Source: Treponema sp. (GTDB taxonomy: Bacteria > Spirochaetota > Spirochaetia > Treponematales > Breznakiellaceae). Taken from it: a stretch of 47,264 bases of DNA. The stretch lies in the NCBI GenBank assembly GCA_031281025.1, contig JAITFY010000050.1, positions 1-47,264 of the forward strand, read 5' to 3'. This document shows, one piece after another, positions 1 through 7,932 of the stretch. How positions within the stretch are numbered: the stretch's first letter is position 1; every line of letters begins with the position of its first letter. The notes beneath the pieces are model-generated. The model saw only the letters and a list, made by a program, of their open reading frames with translations. It was not told the origin of the DNA and made no database searches. The position numbers and the translations under genes were made by a program.

Positions 1-726
1 CGTATTATTTCCATTCAGGATATTAATATGGAAAAAAACAAACAATCATGGGAAATGCAGAATGTGGTTAACGAACTTTCCAGAGCCATAAGGGTGGCGG
101 ATAATAATCTGGCGGATGAACAATTAACATGGCTGCAAAATCAATTAACACAAGGAACTGCCATCCCCATGATCCAGACAAGGATGGATTGCGGCACGAT
201 GGCTTTTACAATTTTGAGTGAGGCTGTCTCCTGGTTAAAAGAAGGCCGTCCAAAAGCTCATGAAGCTTTTTCAAATGTTTACACCATGATTCAACAGCTT
301 GGCACTATAGAAGAACTAATTAAAGCGTTAAAAAATTTTGCTTCTGTTATTATCGGGCTTGTCGAAGAAACCCGTCAGGCGCATCATCAGACAATTCTGC
401 ATAAAGCAATGGCGTATATTGAAACACATTACAACGACCCTGCATTATCTTTGGAGAGAACTGCCTCAGCAGCAAACGTAAGCCAGTCGCATTTAAGTTT
501 TTTGTTCAAGAAAAAAACGCAAAGTTCTTTTCATAAACATGTAACCAAAACCCGCATTGAACGTGCAATGGCTTTGCTTAAAGAAAACGATTTTAGGACT
601 TATGAGGTAGCGGAAATGGTAGGGTACAGCAATGCGCAATATTTTAGCGTTTCGTTTAAGAAGTATACAGGTATATCGCCGCTTCAGTTCAAAAACAAAG
701 CGCCAGACATTGAGCCCGGCGCCTGA
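1..726 (+). CDS. AraC-family transcriptional regulator, 5'-truncated by window edge
   Basis: The reading frame is open from base 1, so the true start lies outside; the Met codon at 28 has no convincing Shine-Dalgarno and sits mid-protein. The last ~105 residues form an AraC DNA-binding domain with two helix-turn-helices (first around LSLERTASAANVSQSHLSFLF, second around YEVAEMVGYSNAQYFSVSFK, then the typical GISPLQFK end). The part before it is helical and not recognisable; in spirochaetes such proteins are often YesN-like response regulators, but no receiver domain is visible here. It ends 4 bp from the stop of the convergent GH28-like gene. Regulation of the adjacent surface-protein operon is a guess from proximity. 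Confidence 0.85.
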   Translation, partial: RIISIQDINMEKNKQSWEMQNVVNELSRAIRVADNNLADEQLTWLQNQLTQGTAIPMIQTRMDCGTMAFTILSEAVSWLKEGRPKAHEAFSNVYTMIQQLGTIEELIKALKNFASVIIGLVEETRQAHHQTILHKAMAYIETHYNDPALSLERTASAANVSQSHLSFLFKKKTQSSFHKHVTKTRIERAMALLKENDFRTYEVAEMVGYSNAQYFSVSFKKYTGISPLQFKNKAPDIEPGA

Positions 727-730
727 TTAT

Positions 731-3160
731 CTATTGAATATTCAACACAAACGGCAGATCTCTATTGCCCAGATTCATGTTTATCGTAAACTCTTGTCTG
801 CCTGCTGGCAGTGTTTGCAGGAAGCTTCTGTTTAGCGTTACTATGTTTCCGTTTACCGTAAAATCAGTGTCTCTTTGGAGTCTTCTTCCGGCATGACGTA
901 CATTGATAATGGCATTCCCGTTTAGGTTAACTGTTATGGGGAAGTCCGTTATGTTTGCTCTGGAAACGTTTGCCGATGAGGTTACAAGAGTGGAGTTCTC
1001 GATAAGAGTAACCCTTATGGCGGAAAATCGCATTAGAGGCGTTCCGCCAATATTGATTGTTCCTTTTCTTCTTGCCGGATTCTCCCATGAAATGTCGTAG
1101 TAGTCCCTTATCACTTCTTCGCCGTCAGCATAGATACTGATGAATGGTCCGTCGACAACAATATCAATATCGATGAACTCCATTTCCCTGTCCATGATGT
1201 TGTTTGCAACTGATAACAAACCTACCTGGAATTGTTGAGTCTGGTTTGAGTCTTTTTCTCCGTCCGCTCTGATATACGGATCAAATTGATTGATGCGTAC
1301 CCAGCCCCGGTTACTTCGTGCAAGAGCAATGGCCATTCTTTCGTGGCGGTCAACTACACGGTAGCCAATCTGTGTGTTGGCAGGTATACGGTGATCTCTT
1401 CTGCCCGGCCATACTCTTATGTGAATATGTTTGTTTTCCCATTCAGACGCTCCGGGATAATTAAGAATTAAAAATCTGTTGGATGGGGTTTCGCCTTTTT
1501 CGATTACTCTTTCTCCCTTAAAGTTACTGATTGCCCAGGCGCCAACCGGAGCTCTGTTGATATCTCTTGGCCATCTTGTGCTTCCTTCCCTGTCGTGCAT
1601 GTCTCTTTCGTCAAAGGTTTCTACAAATACGGGGGGACGATCCGGGAAACGCGGGTGATCGGTGGTGTCGATTTGCTCAGGCATGAGCGCCGCAGGAATA
1701 CCGTTAATGTTTACGATATTTTCGAAGGCATACATTGGCCTTCCTGTGTTTGCAGCGTCTACAAATGCGTTGGTTCCTTCAAAATGAAGACCGTCAACAT
1801 TACGTGCAAAAAGCCCAAAAGCCGGCATACTTCCGTATCTGTCGGCATCGGGGTAAGTTCCAATCATGCGGGGAGGTCTTGTTGTGCCTGTCCATTGTTC
1901 GTAATTGCGTACGGAAATATCTTTAAAGGTAACATTGGTAATTACGGTGCCGTCTTGCGAGTTAATCTGGCTTGCTCTGTCCGAACGATGAACAACAATA
2001 TTTTCGAAGTGTACATTGCTGACACTTCCCATATCGTGGGTATATGAAGTTGGGCGCAGACGCTGCTGTAAACCGATAAATATCGGCGTATCAATATCGT
2101 ATACAGTAAAGTTGCGGTATACCAGATTGGAAATATGTCCGCCGTCGTTTGACTGTACTGAAATAGCCGTAGTTGCATTTCTGGGGATGGTTCTGCCGTC
2201 TTCGTCTGGATGCGACGGACCTGGATGTCTTCTTACAACAATGTTTTCTACCAAAAGACCATCTAAATTAACTTGAGTGCCTGTTCCAATTTTTACCGCA
2301 TTGGTTGTTGTGGCAACTTCTCCGTTACGCACATGGACATTATGCTGGTTACGAGGGGTGTTGTTTGGCGGCCTGCGGAAATAATCCCTTTGCGGTTTGA
2401 TAACGATTGCATCGTCTCCGGTTATGATATCGAAGTTTTCGATTAAGACGTTTGATGAAGTATTGATACAAATGCCGTCTACTTCGCGTCCAACATCGTG
2501 GGGCGGATTACGAATAATAATTCCGTCTACATGTACATTGTTGCAAAGTTCTATTACAAATGTCCAGCGGACGCTATTGCGCAATGTAAGATCGTTAAAC
2601 TTTAAGTTTTCGGTATCACGAATATAGATGATGGTTTGAGGCCTGCGGCCATGCATGAATTCCCCTGATGGTCTGCCGCTGGGATCATTCGGCTGGGTAT
2701 AGTAAGGCGAGTTGAATCCGCCTGCGCCGTCAATAATTCCCTTTCCTTTAAAGGTTATATTTTCCAGGCTTTGTCCATAAAAAACAGAGAAACGCGGAGC
2801 ATTAATCTGTTCTTCGACATTGGTGGCATTGGTAAAGTTAGGCCAGTGTGATGGAGTTCTGCTTGCCTGTAAAATGGCGCCTTCGGGAATGTGAATGGTC
2901 ACATTGCTTCTTAAAATAATTGAAGTAGTGATGTAGGTTCCTGCGGGGAAGTATACTTCCACTTCTGGATCGCCATAAGCTCCTGCGGCATCCACTGCTC
3001 TTTGAATGGCTCTGGTATCATTGGTTGCGCCGTTACCTCTGGCGCCAAAGTCCATTACGTTAAAGCGGCCATCCGTTGGTGTTGACGGTCCTGCTGTCGC
3101 ACAGCCGCCAAAAATAGAAAAAACAAAAATTGCTGCAAAAATAATTGTCAATTTACGCAT
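731..3160 (-). CDS. GH28-like right-handed beta-helix lipoprotein with C-terminal CBM_X2-like domain
   Basis: 809 residues from an ATG at 3160 preceded by AGGAGG; an in-frame extension to 3346 only runs into the upstream gene. Residues 1-20 form a lipoprotein signal ending FGGC. Residues ~33-110 match the pectate-lyase-3 entry (FNVMDFGARGNG, then a PAGTY turn). The beta-helix that follows carries VDGICINTSSN and TGDDAIVIK, resembling GH28 motifs, but the GHG motif is replaced by ATTTN and the RIK motif by VKIG. The last ~80 residues resemble CBM_X2 (DFTVNGNIVTLNRSFLQTLPAG). It is the last gene of the operon, 16 bp after the barrel gene. A polysaccharide-binding or -cleaving surface protein is likely; the substrate is unknown and hydrolase activity is doubtful without GHG. 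Confidence 0.8.
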   Translation of the reverse strand: MRKLTIIFAAIFVFSIFGGCATAGPSTPTDGRFNVMDFGARGNGATNDTRAIQRAVDAAGAYGDPEVEVYFPAGTYITTSIILRSNVTIHIPEGAILQASRTPSHWPNFTNATNVEEQINAPRFSVFYGQSLENITFKGKGIIDGAGGFNSPYYTQPNDPSGRPSGEFMHGRRPQTIIYIRDTENLKFNDLTLRNSVRWTFVIELCNNVHVDGIIIRNPPHDVGREVDGICINTSSNVLIENFDIITGDDAIVIKPQRDYFRRPPNNTPRNQHNVHVRNGEVATTTNAVKIGTGTQVNLDGLLVENIVVRRHPGPSHPDEDGRTIPRNATTAISVQSNDGGHISNLVYRNFTVYDIDTPIFIGLQQRLRPTSYTHDMGSVSNVHFENIVVHRSDRASQINSQDGTVITNVTFKDISVRNYEQWTGTTRPPRMIGTYPDADRYGSMPAFGLFARNVDGLHFEGTNAFVDAANTGRPMYAFENIVNINGIPAALMPEQIDTTDHPRFPDRPPVFVETFDERDMHDREGSTRWPRDINRAPVGAWAISNFKGERVIEKGETPSNRFLILNYPGASEWENKHIHIRVWPGRRDHRIPANTQIGYRVVDRHERMAIALARSNRGWVRINQFDPYIRADGEKDSNQTQQFQVGLLSVANNIMDREMEFIDIDIVVDGPFISIYADGEEVIRDYYDISWENPARRKGTINIGGTPLMRFSAIRVTLIENSTLVTSSANVSRANITDFPITVNLNGNAIINVRHAGRRLQRDTDFTVNGNIVTLNRSFLQTLPAGRQEFTINMNLGNRDLPFVLNIQ

Positions 3161-3176
3161 ATAAAATCCTCCTGAA

Positions 3177-4763
3177 TTAAAAGTCGACTCTAAAACGAAT
3201 CGGGATTGCAAAAAACAATCTGCTGCTATCCAAATTTGATGATGTGGTAATACCGCTTGTATTAGTCCTGTTGTACGAATGGTATATACACTGGATTCCG
3301 CTCTGAAGCACAACATTGGGAGTAAAACGGTAAGTTGCGGAAGCAACAGTTGTAAGCCTGTTGTGCGCTTCCGAATCTTTTTTGCCGCCTACATCTCTGA
3401 TTACCGTACCAAATCTGTTAATTAACTGTAACGAGACATTCAACTGCCTTGTCCATCTGTAAATTACACTTGCCGAGTTATGAAACCCAAGCCATAATTC
3501 ACCTTCGTTTGGAGCAAGCATAGTTTCTGTGCCATTTACCGGCATTATCCTTTTTTGAGGATCGTTGGTGGCTTGGGTTACAGCAAAGCTAAAGTTATTA
3601 ATTGACGTGAGAGTGAACTGCGGGATGCCGGTGTATTGGACGCGGTAGTCAATGCCGTGAAAGACAGGAGCTTTGCGGGTTAAATAACCCCGGTATAATT
3701 CATGGTTGGGATCATAAAAACCAGGATCACTATATCTGGAATGACTATCTTCATAAATTCTAAACAGACAGGTATAACCCAAACCAATACCAAAACCAGG
3801 TACGCCTAAAACATTGGCATATAAACCCGCACTATGAACAGTTACACCTCTGCCGTCACCCTGTGGTTCATTAAAAGTATCAAGCGTACGAGGATCGCCG
3901 CCGCGGAATTTGTAGATTGCATCAAAAGTAATACGGTCGAAAATCCGCTCGCCGGATACACGGAAAGCTCCATTCATTCTGGTATAAGACTCACCATCTT
4001 TTACAGGAGAAATACCAGATGTTTCCCCCAAGTCACCGGCTATTGTAAATGTGAAAGGTCTTGGGTTTACCGAAAACGAAAAATAAGGCTGGTTGTAACG
4101 CCGGTATCTGTCGCCAAGCTGCATTTGTCGCAGGAAATTGTTGTTGTCAATTCCATTTAAACTGTTAAACGGATACGGAGGATAACTGCTTATACCATTG
4201 CTGCCCATATCGGGAGTAAGAACCCCGTAATTATCCAGCCTTTGAGCAAGAACCAGATCATCAAAAGCGGTATTAAAACGGACTACCCTGCCGCGATCAT
4301 TTGTTCTGCCCACATAGGCTGTAAACATTCCAAAAGTACCGCGAATAAACCATTCGGTAAATACAGTATTCAACAAAGTGTTAAAACTTACATCGATGTC
4401 ATCGTGTTCCAAAAACCCGCCCGTTCCATCATCAATTCCGTGTCCTATGAAATAATCATCCAAAGCCATTGCAACCATGGCAGTGATACCTTTCCCGTTA
4501 TTGTAATTGAGAATGAAGCGAACTTCGGTAAGTTTACTTAGAATATCTTCGCCCGTTGATGCCAGAAAATCCAATGTATTATCGCCTCTGTACGAAGCAT
4601 GGTTTTTGTTTCCCCAATCGCCAAAATTGGAAGTATACCGCATAAGTTCTGGAAAGAATTCGGCATACATATTTACCGTGAGCGGCTGTGCGTATAGACC
4701 CGGTACAAAAACACCGGCAGCTAAAACTCCCAAAACAAGGAGCGTTATAAAAAATTTCTTCAT
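3177..4763 (-). CDS. Predicted outer-membrane beta-barrel protein (paralogue of the next gene upstream)
   Basis: 528 residues. A signal peptide (MKKFFITLLVLGVLAAGVF...YAQ) is followed by alternating polar/aromatic strands typical of a porin-like barrel. The protein ends IPIRFRVDF, a C-terminal aromatic like the BAM-recognised signal. It shares many segments with the neighbouring barrel: NMYAEFFPELMRYT, the GRTND motif, DLGETSGI, the GDPRTLD loop and GVTVHSAGLYANV. The ATG at 4763 has AGGAGG 7 bases upstream. It lies 17 bp downstream of its paralogue. No characterised family is recognised; a substrate-specific porin or a spirochaetal surface barrel is the likely role. Confidence 0.75.
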   Translation of the reverse strand: MKKFFITLLVLGVLAAGVFVPGLYAQPLTVNMYAEFFPELMRYTSNFGDWGNKNHASYRGDNTLDFLASTGEDILSKLTEVRFILNYNNGKGITAMVAMALDDYFIGHGIDDGTGGFLEHDDIDVSFNTLLNTVFTEWFIRGTFGMFTAYVGRTNDRGRVVRFNTAFDDLVLAQRLDNYGVLTPDMGSNGISSYPPYPFNSLNGIDNNNFLRQMQLGDRYRRYNQPYFSFSVNPRPFTFTIAGDLGETSGISPVKDGESYTRMNGAFRVSGERIFDRITFDAIYKFRGGDPRTLDTFNEPQGDGRGVTVHSAGLYANVLGVPGFGIGLGYTCLFRIYEDSHSRYSDPGFYDPNHELYRGYLTRKAPVFHGIDYRVQYTGIPQFTLTSINNFSFAVTQATNDPQKRIMPVNGTETMLAPNEGELWLGFHNSASVIYRWTRQLNVSLQLINRFGTVIRDVGGKKDSEAHNRLTTVASATYRFTPNVVLQSGIQCIYHSYNRTNTSGITTSSNLDSSRLFFAIPIRFRVDF

Positions 4764-4780
4764 ATTATTTCCTCCTTACC

Positions 4781-6328
4781 TTAGAAGTTAATCCTGAACC
4801 GCAATGGAACAGCGACATAAACCATATTCCCGTTTATATTATTTGTTTCGGGAACCCTTTGATATTTATAAGTATCATGAAGGAACTGAATACCGCCCTG
4901 TACCATGATACTTTCATTAAACCGGTAAACAACAAAAGGCGTAATACCAAACGTATTTGTTGAAACAGTTTCGGTTGTTCCGCTGCCCGCTTTGTTTTCG
5001 ATACTGTATTTGCAATACATATTTACACACTGAAGCGCTATGATCATCCTTGGGTTCATTTCATAATTTATGCTCAATGTATTGTACAAAGCCAGCCAGC
5101 TTTCGCTTTCGGTTGTAAGAAGCGGACGCATTCCGGTAACAGAAATTGTTTGTATTCGATTATCCGAATTGCCTTTTGCAACGGCAAAGCTGATATTATT
5201 ATTGTTACTGATGGTGAACTGCCTAAAACCGGTATATTGCACACGCAAATCTACACCGCTAAAAAACGGAGAATTCCTTTCTCTCCAGGGATCTTGCGCA
5301 GATGTGAAATTACGATCACGATCTTCGTACTTTCTAAAAAGGCCGGTATAACCAATCCCAAAATTGAAGGATGGAACATCAAATATATTTGCATATAACC
5401 CAAAATTATGTACAGTTACACCTTTGCCGTCCGGCTGAGGATCCCTGGTATCGGGATCGCCGCCGCGGATTTTGTAGACAGCATCAAATGTAAAGTACTG
5501 GGCAATTCTTTCGCCGGAAATACGAAGAGCGCCATTAAGCCGGTTGTATGACTGCCATTGCTGCCTGTTTCCCCCAATTTCCGGAGTTATTCCACTGGTA
5601 TTTCCAAGATCGCCGGCTATCTGAACAGTAAACGGCTCAAAAAAGGCAGCAACAGAAAAATACGCCTGATTTACAAAACCAAATTCATCGGTTAGGTAAA
5701 GTTTGGGAAGCAAATTGTTTCCTTCGATATGATTAAACGATAGTCCCATTCTGGTATAATTAGTTTCGAGAATCATATAATCAAAAAATCCTACTCTTGG
5801 CGTAATAAGACCAAAACTGGAAATCCTTAATGCATCAAGGAAATCATCAACAGAATCCTGAAAATGATCAACCTTGCCAAAATCATCGGTTCTTCCGGCA
5901 TAGATGGTAAACATATCGATTTTTCCCTGCAGATACCATTCCCTGAAAGTTTCGTTTAACAGAACGGCATAACTGACCGTCATGGTATCATCATACATAA
6001 ATCCGCCGCCTGGCCTTATATGTTCATCTGCGGCAAGCTGGATATATGCGGACATATTTCTGCCTGTGTAATTTAAGTTGATACGAAGTTCGTTCTGTAA
6101 ACCTATAGCTCCTTCTGACGATGAAGACAGAAAATCAAAAGTTCCAGCGCCTCTGTACAAACCATTATCATGGTTCATATCTGCTAAATTGATATTTGCA
6201 AAGTCGTTAAGAGGAACAGTATAGCGCATCATTTCCGGGAAGAAATCGGCGTACATATTCATTTTGAACTGTGCAAACGCTCCTGTACTTACCAATATAA
6301 TCAGCAGTACAGGTAATAATTTTCTCAT
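4781..6328 (-). CDS. Predicted outer-membrane beta-barrel protein
   Basis: 515 residues from an ATG at 6328 with AAGGAGGG in front; upstream in-frame Met codons lie inside the preceding gene and are rejected. The signal peptide (MRKLLPVLLIILVSTGAFAQ) leads into NMYADFFPEMMRYT, then many amphipathic strands, ending VPLRFRINF. Paralogous to the barrel encoded just downstream, with the same strand landmarks (GRTDD, DLGNTSGI, GDPDTRD, GVTVHNFGLYANI), so a tandem duplication is likely. The gene starts 10 bp after the beta-helix lipoprotein gene, which implies one transcript. Export across the inner membrane and insertion in the outer membrane are inferred; function is not recognised. Confidence 0.75.
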   Translation of the reverse strand: MRKLLPVLLIILVSTGAFAQFKMNMYADFFPEMMRYTVPLNDFANINLADMNHDNGLYRGAGTFDFLSSSSEGAIGLQNELRINLNYTGRNMSAYIQLAADEHIRPGGGFMYDDTMTVSYAVLLNETFREWYLQGKIDMFTIYAGRTDDFGKVDHFQDSVDDFLDALRISSFGLITPRVGFFDYMILETNYTRMGLSFNHIEGNNLLPKLYLTDEFGFVNQAYFSVAAFFEPFTVQIAGDLGNTSGITPEIGGNRQQWQSYNRLNGALRISGERIAQYFTFDAVYKIRGGDPDTRDPQPDGKGVTVHNFGLYANIFDVPSFNFGIGYTGLFRKYEDRDRNFTSAQDPWRERNSPFFSGVDLRVQYTGFRQFTISNNNNISFAVAKGNSDNRIQTISVTGMRPLLTTESESWLALYNTLSINYEMNPRMIIALQCVNMYCKYSIENKAGSGTTETVSTNTFGITPFVVYRFNESIMVQGGIQFLHDTYKYQRVPETNNINGNMVYVAVPLRFRINF

Positions 6329-6338
6329 CTGTCCCTCC

Positions 6339-7871
6339 TTAATTAATAAGACGCCAATTAGAAGCTGTCCCGTTATCCGAATTCGGCACAGACCCATTTC
6401 CGGTATTATCAACCTGCAGTCTTAGATCATATCCCAGCCCGGCAAGATCACGGTAATCTGCTATGTCACCGGCGCCTAAATTCCTGATTTGTATACGGGA
6501 AGTATTAGAAGCTTCGATAATTGAAGGTCCTGATTTATCAAATAAAAATCCCGGCGCTCCGTGGATCTGCACTTCTTGTCTGGAACTGTTTCTGATTGTT
6601 CCGCCCGTCATAATAAACTGACCATTAAGGGTAAATCTGGGAGCATCATAAACTACACGAATACCAAAGTCATTATTGGTGATAGTTCCGCCGCTCATTG
6701 TAAAAACAGTTCCCACACTTGGCGCTAATGCGACTTGATGCTGGCAGGCACAGTTATATCTGGCTGCTGCACGGCCTGCGCCAAATCTGACGCCGGTATG
6801 GTTATTGGTTTCTTGATGGCTGATAACTCCGCCGGTCATGGTAAATGTATTATTCAGACCTTCCAGCAATACGCCATGCCCGGCGTTTCTGGAAATAAGC
6901 CCGCCCGACATTGTAAATTTCCCATCTTCACTGTCTGGACTAAAGCGAACACCATGCCTGGAATTATCGATGATGCTGCCGTTAAACAAGATAACTTCGC
7001 CTCCTCTGATATTTATCGCATGGTTACCGCTCCTTGTATCGCCTGTTTCGTGGGATATTCCCAAAAACCTGTTAGTTAAGACAGTTTCACCTCGAATTTC
7101 GAGCTTCCCGCCTGTTCTTACCGAGATAAGGTCGCTTGTACTTTGAACATTTGCGGCGGAACTTTCGATAAAAATATCGTCCAATATAAATGTAACTACT
7201 GAACCCGTTTCTGCTTGTATAATAAATAAACTTCTTCCATCATCTACGCATCTTGATTCTTGCGCTACAGGTTTCCAGGTTATTGTATTTTCCCGTGTTC
7301 CCAATATTCTAATGCTGATTGTTTTATCAAAAGTTTCCGGGACAGTAAAATTTACAAAATCTTCTATATCCTCTCCAATAAACAGGATATATTCATCCTG
7401 AGGGGTACCACCTTGTGCATGAGCCAAAATATTATTTAATTCCGCAGTTAGCTCTGCTGCATTTACAGGAGCAGCAAAAGCTGTAACTATGGTTACAACA
7501 GCAGTATTTTCGTAATAACGAGGATAGTCAAAAATTGTTTTGGCTGTAATGGTAAGCGTTGTATTTGTTTCGTTTTCACATACTGCCAGTAAACCGGTAT
7601 CCACATTAATTGACGTACCGCCGCAGCCGCCAATACCTCCGGGACAGACCGGAGTTGTTCCGGCAACAGACCAGGTAACGGCTCTTGTTGCTCCGCCTGT
7701 GGTATGTACCACTGGTCTGAATGTAAGGCTTTGGTTATGAACCATTGTTTTTGTATCCGGTTCTATCTCTATACTAAAAATCCGTTCCTCTTCTGGCTCT
7801 TGATTACAGGCGCTAAAAATAATTGCTGACAGTATCAAAAAAGCAAAAGGAAGGAAAAAAATCTTTTTCAT
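6339..7871 (-). CDS. Surface lipoprotein with Ig-like domain and right-handed beta-helix
   Basis: 510 residues from an ATG at 7871 with AGGAGG close upstream. A lipoprotein signal ends FSAC (residues ~17-22). Next comes a Big_2-like Ig domain of ~100 residues (IEIEPDTKTMVHNQSLTFRPVV...VTWSVAG). Residues ~130 to the end are a parallel beta-helix with units such as KFTMSGGLISRNAGHGVLLEG and VFTMSGGTITNNDFGIRV. A cluster of Cys residues (CPGGIGGCGG, CACQ) is unusual for this fold. The architecture parallels the larger lipoprotein encoded just upstream, without its duplication. A cell-surface adhesin or glycan-binding role is plausible but not shown. Confidence 0.75.
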   Translation of the reverse strand: MKKIFFLPFAFLILSAIIFSACNQEPEEERIFSIEIEPDTKTMVHNQSLTFRPVVHTTGGATRAVTWSVAGTTPVCPGGIGGCGGTSINVDTGLLAVCENETNTTLTITAKTIFDYPRYYENTAVVTIVTAFAAPVNAAELTAELNNILAHAQGGTPQDEYILFIGEDIEDFVNFTVPETFDKTISIRILGTRENTITWKPVAQESRCVDDGRSLFIIQAETGSVVTFILDDIFIESSAANVQSTSDLISVRTGGKLEIRGETVLTNRFLGISHETGDTRSGNHAINIRGGEVILFNGSIIDNSRHGVRFSPDSEDGKFTMSGGLISRNAGHGVLLEGLNNTFTMTGGVISHQETNNHTGVRFGAGRAAARYNCACQHQVALAPSVGTVFTMSGGTITNNDFGIRVVYDAPRFTLNGQFIMTGGTIRNSSRQEVQIHGAPGFLFDKSGPSIIEASNTSRIQIRNLGAGDIADYRDLAGLGYDLRLQVDNTGNGSVPNSDNGTASNWRLIN

Positions 7872-7888
7872 TGTTCCTCCTGAAAATG

Positions 7889-7913
7889 CCACCCCCTTGC
7901 GGGGGTGGTTTTT
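7889..7913. repeat. Intergenic GC-rich hairpin between the two beta-helix lipoprotein genes
   Basis: CCACCCCC and GGGGGTGG form a perfect 8-bp stem with a 4-base loop (7889-7908), followed on the plus strand by five T. The flanking genes read on the minus strand, where the stem is preceded by A's and followed only by CATTTT, so it is not a classic terminator for them. It may act as an RNA-stability or attenuation element between the two cistrons. A short GGTGA/TCACC hairpin (7916-7930) lies beside it. Confidence 0.5.
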
Positions 7914-7932
7914 GTGGTGATTATATCACCAG

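Noticed and set aside
3161-3346. A longer N-terminus for the GH28-like protein
   Set aside because: The extension lies within the upstream barrel gene and comes before a perfect Shine-Dalgarno and lipoprotein signal at 3160.
7889-7913. The GC-rich hairpin plus T-run as a terminator
   Set aside because: The T-run is on the plus strand, where no gene reads in; both neighbours are on the minus strand.
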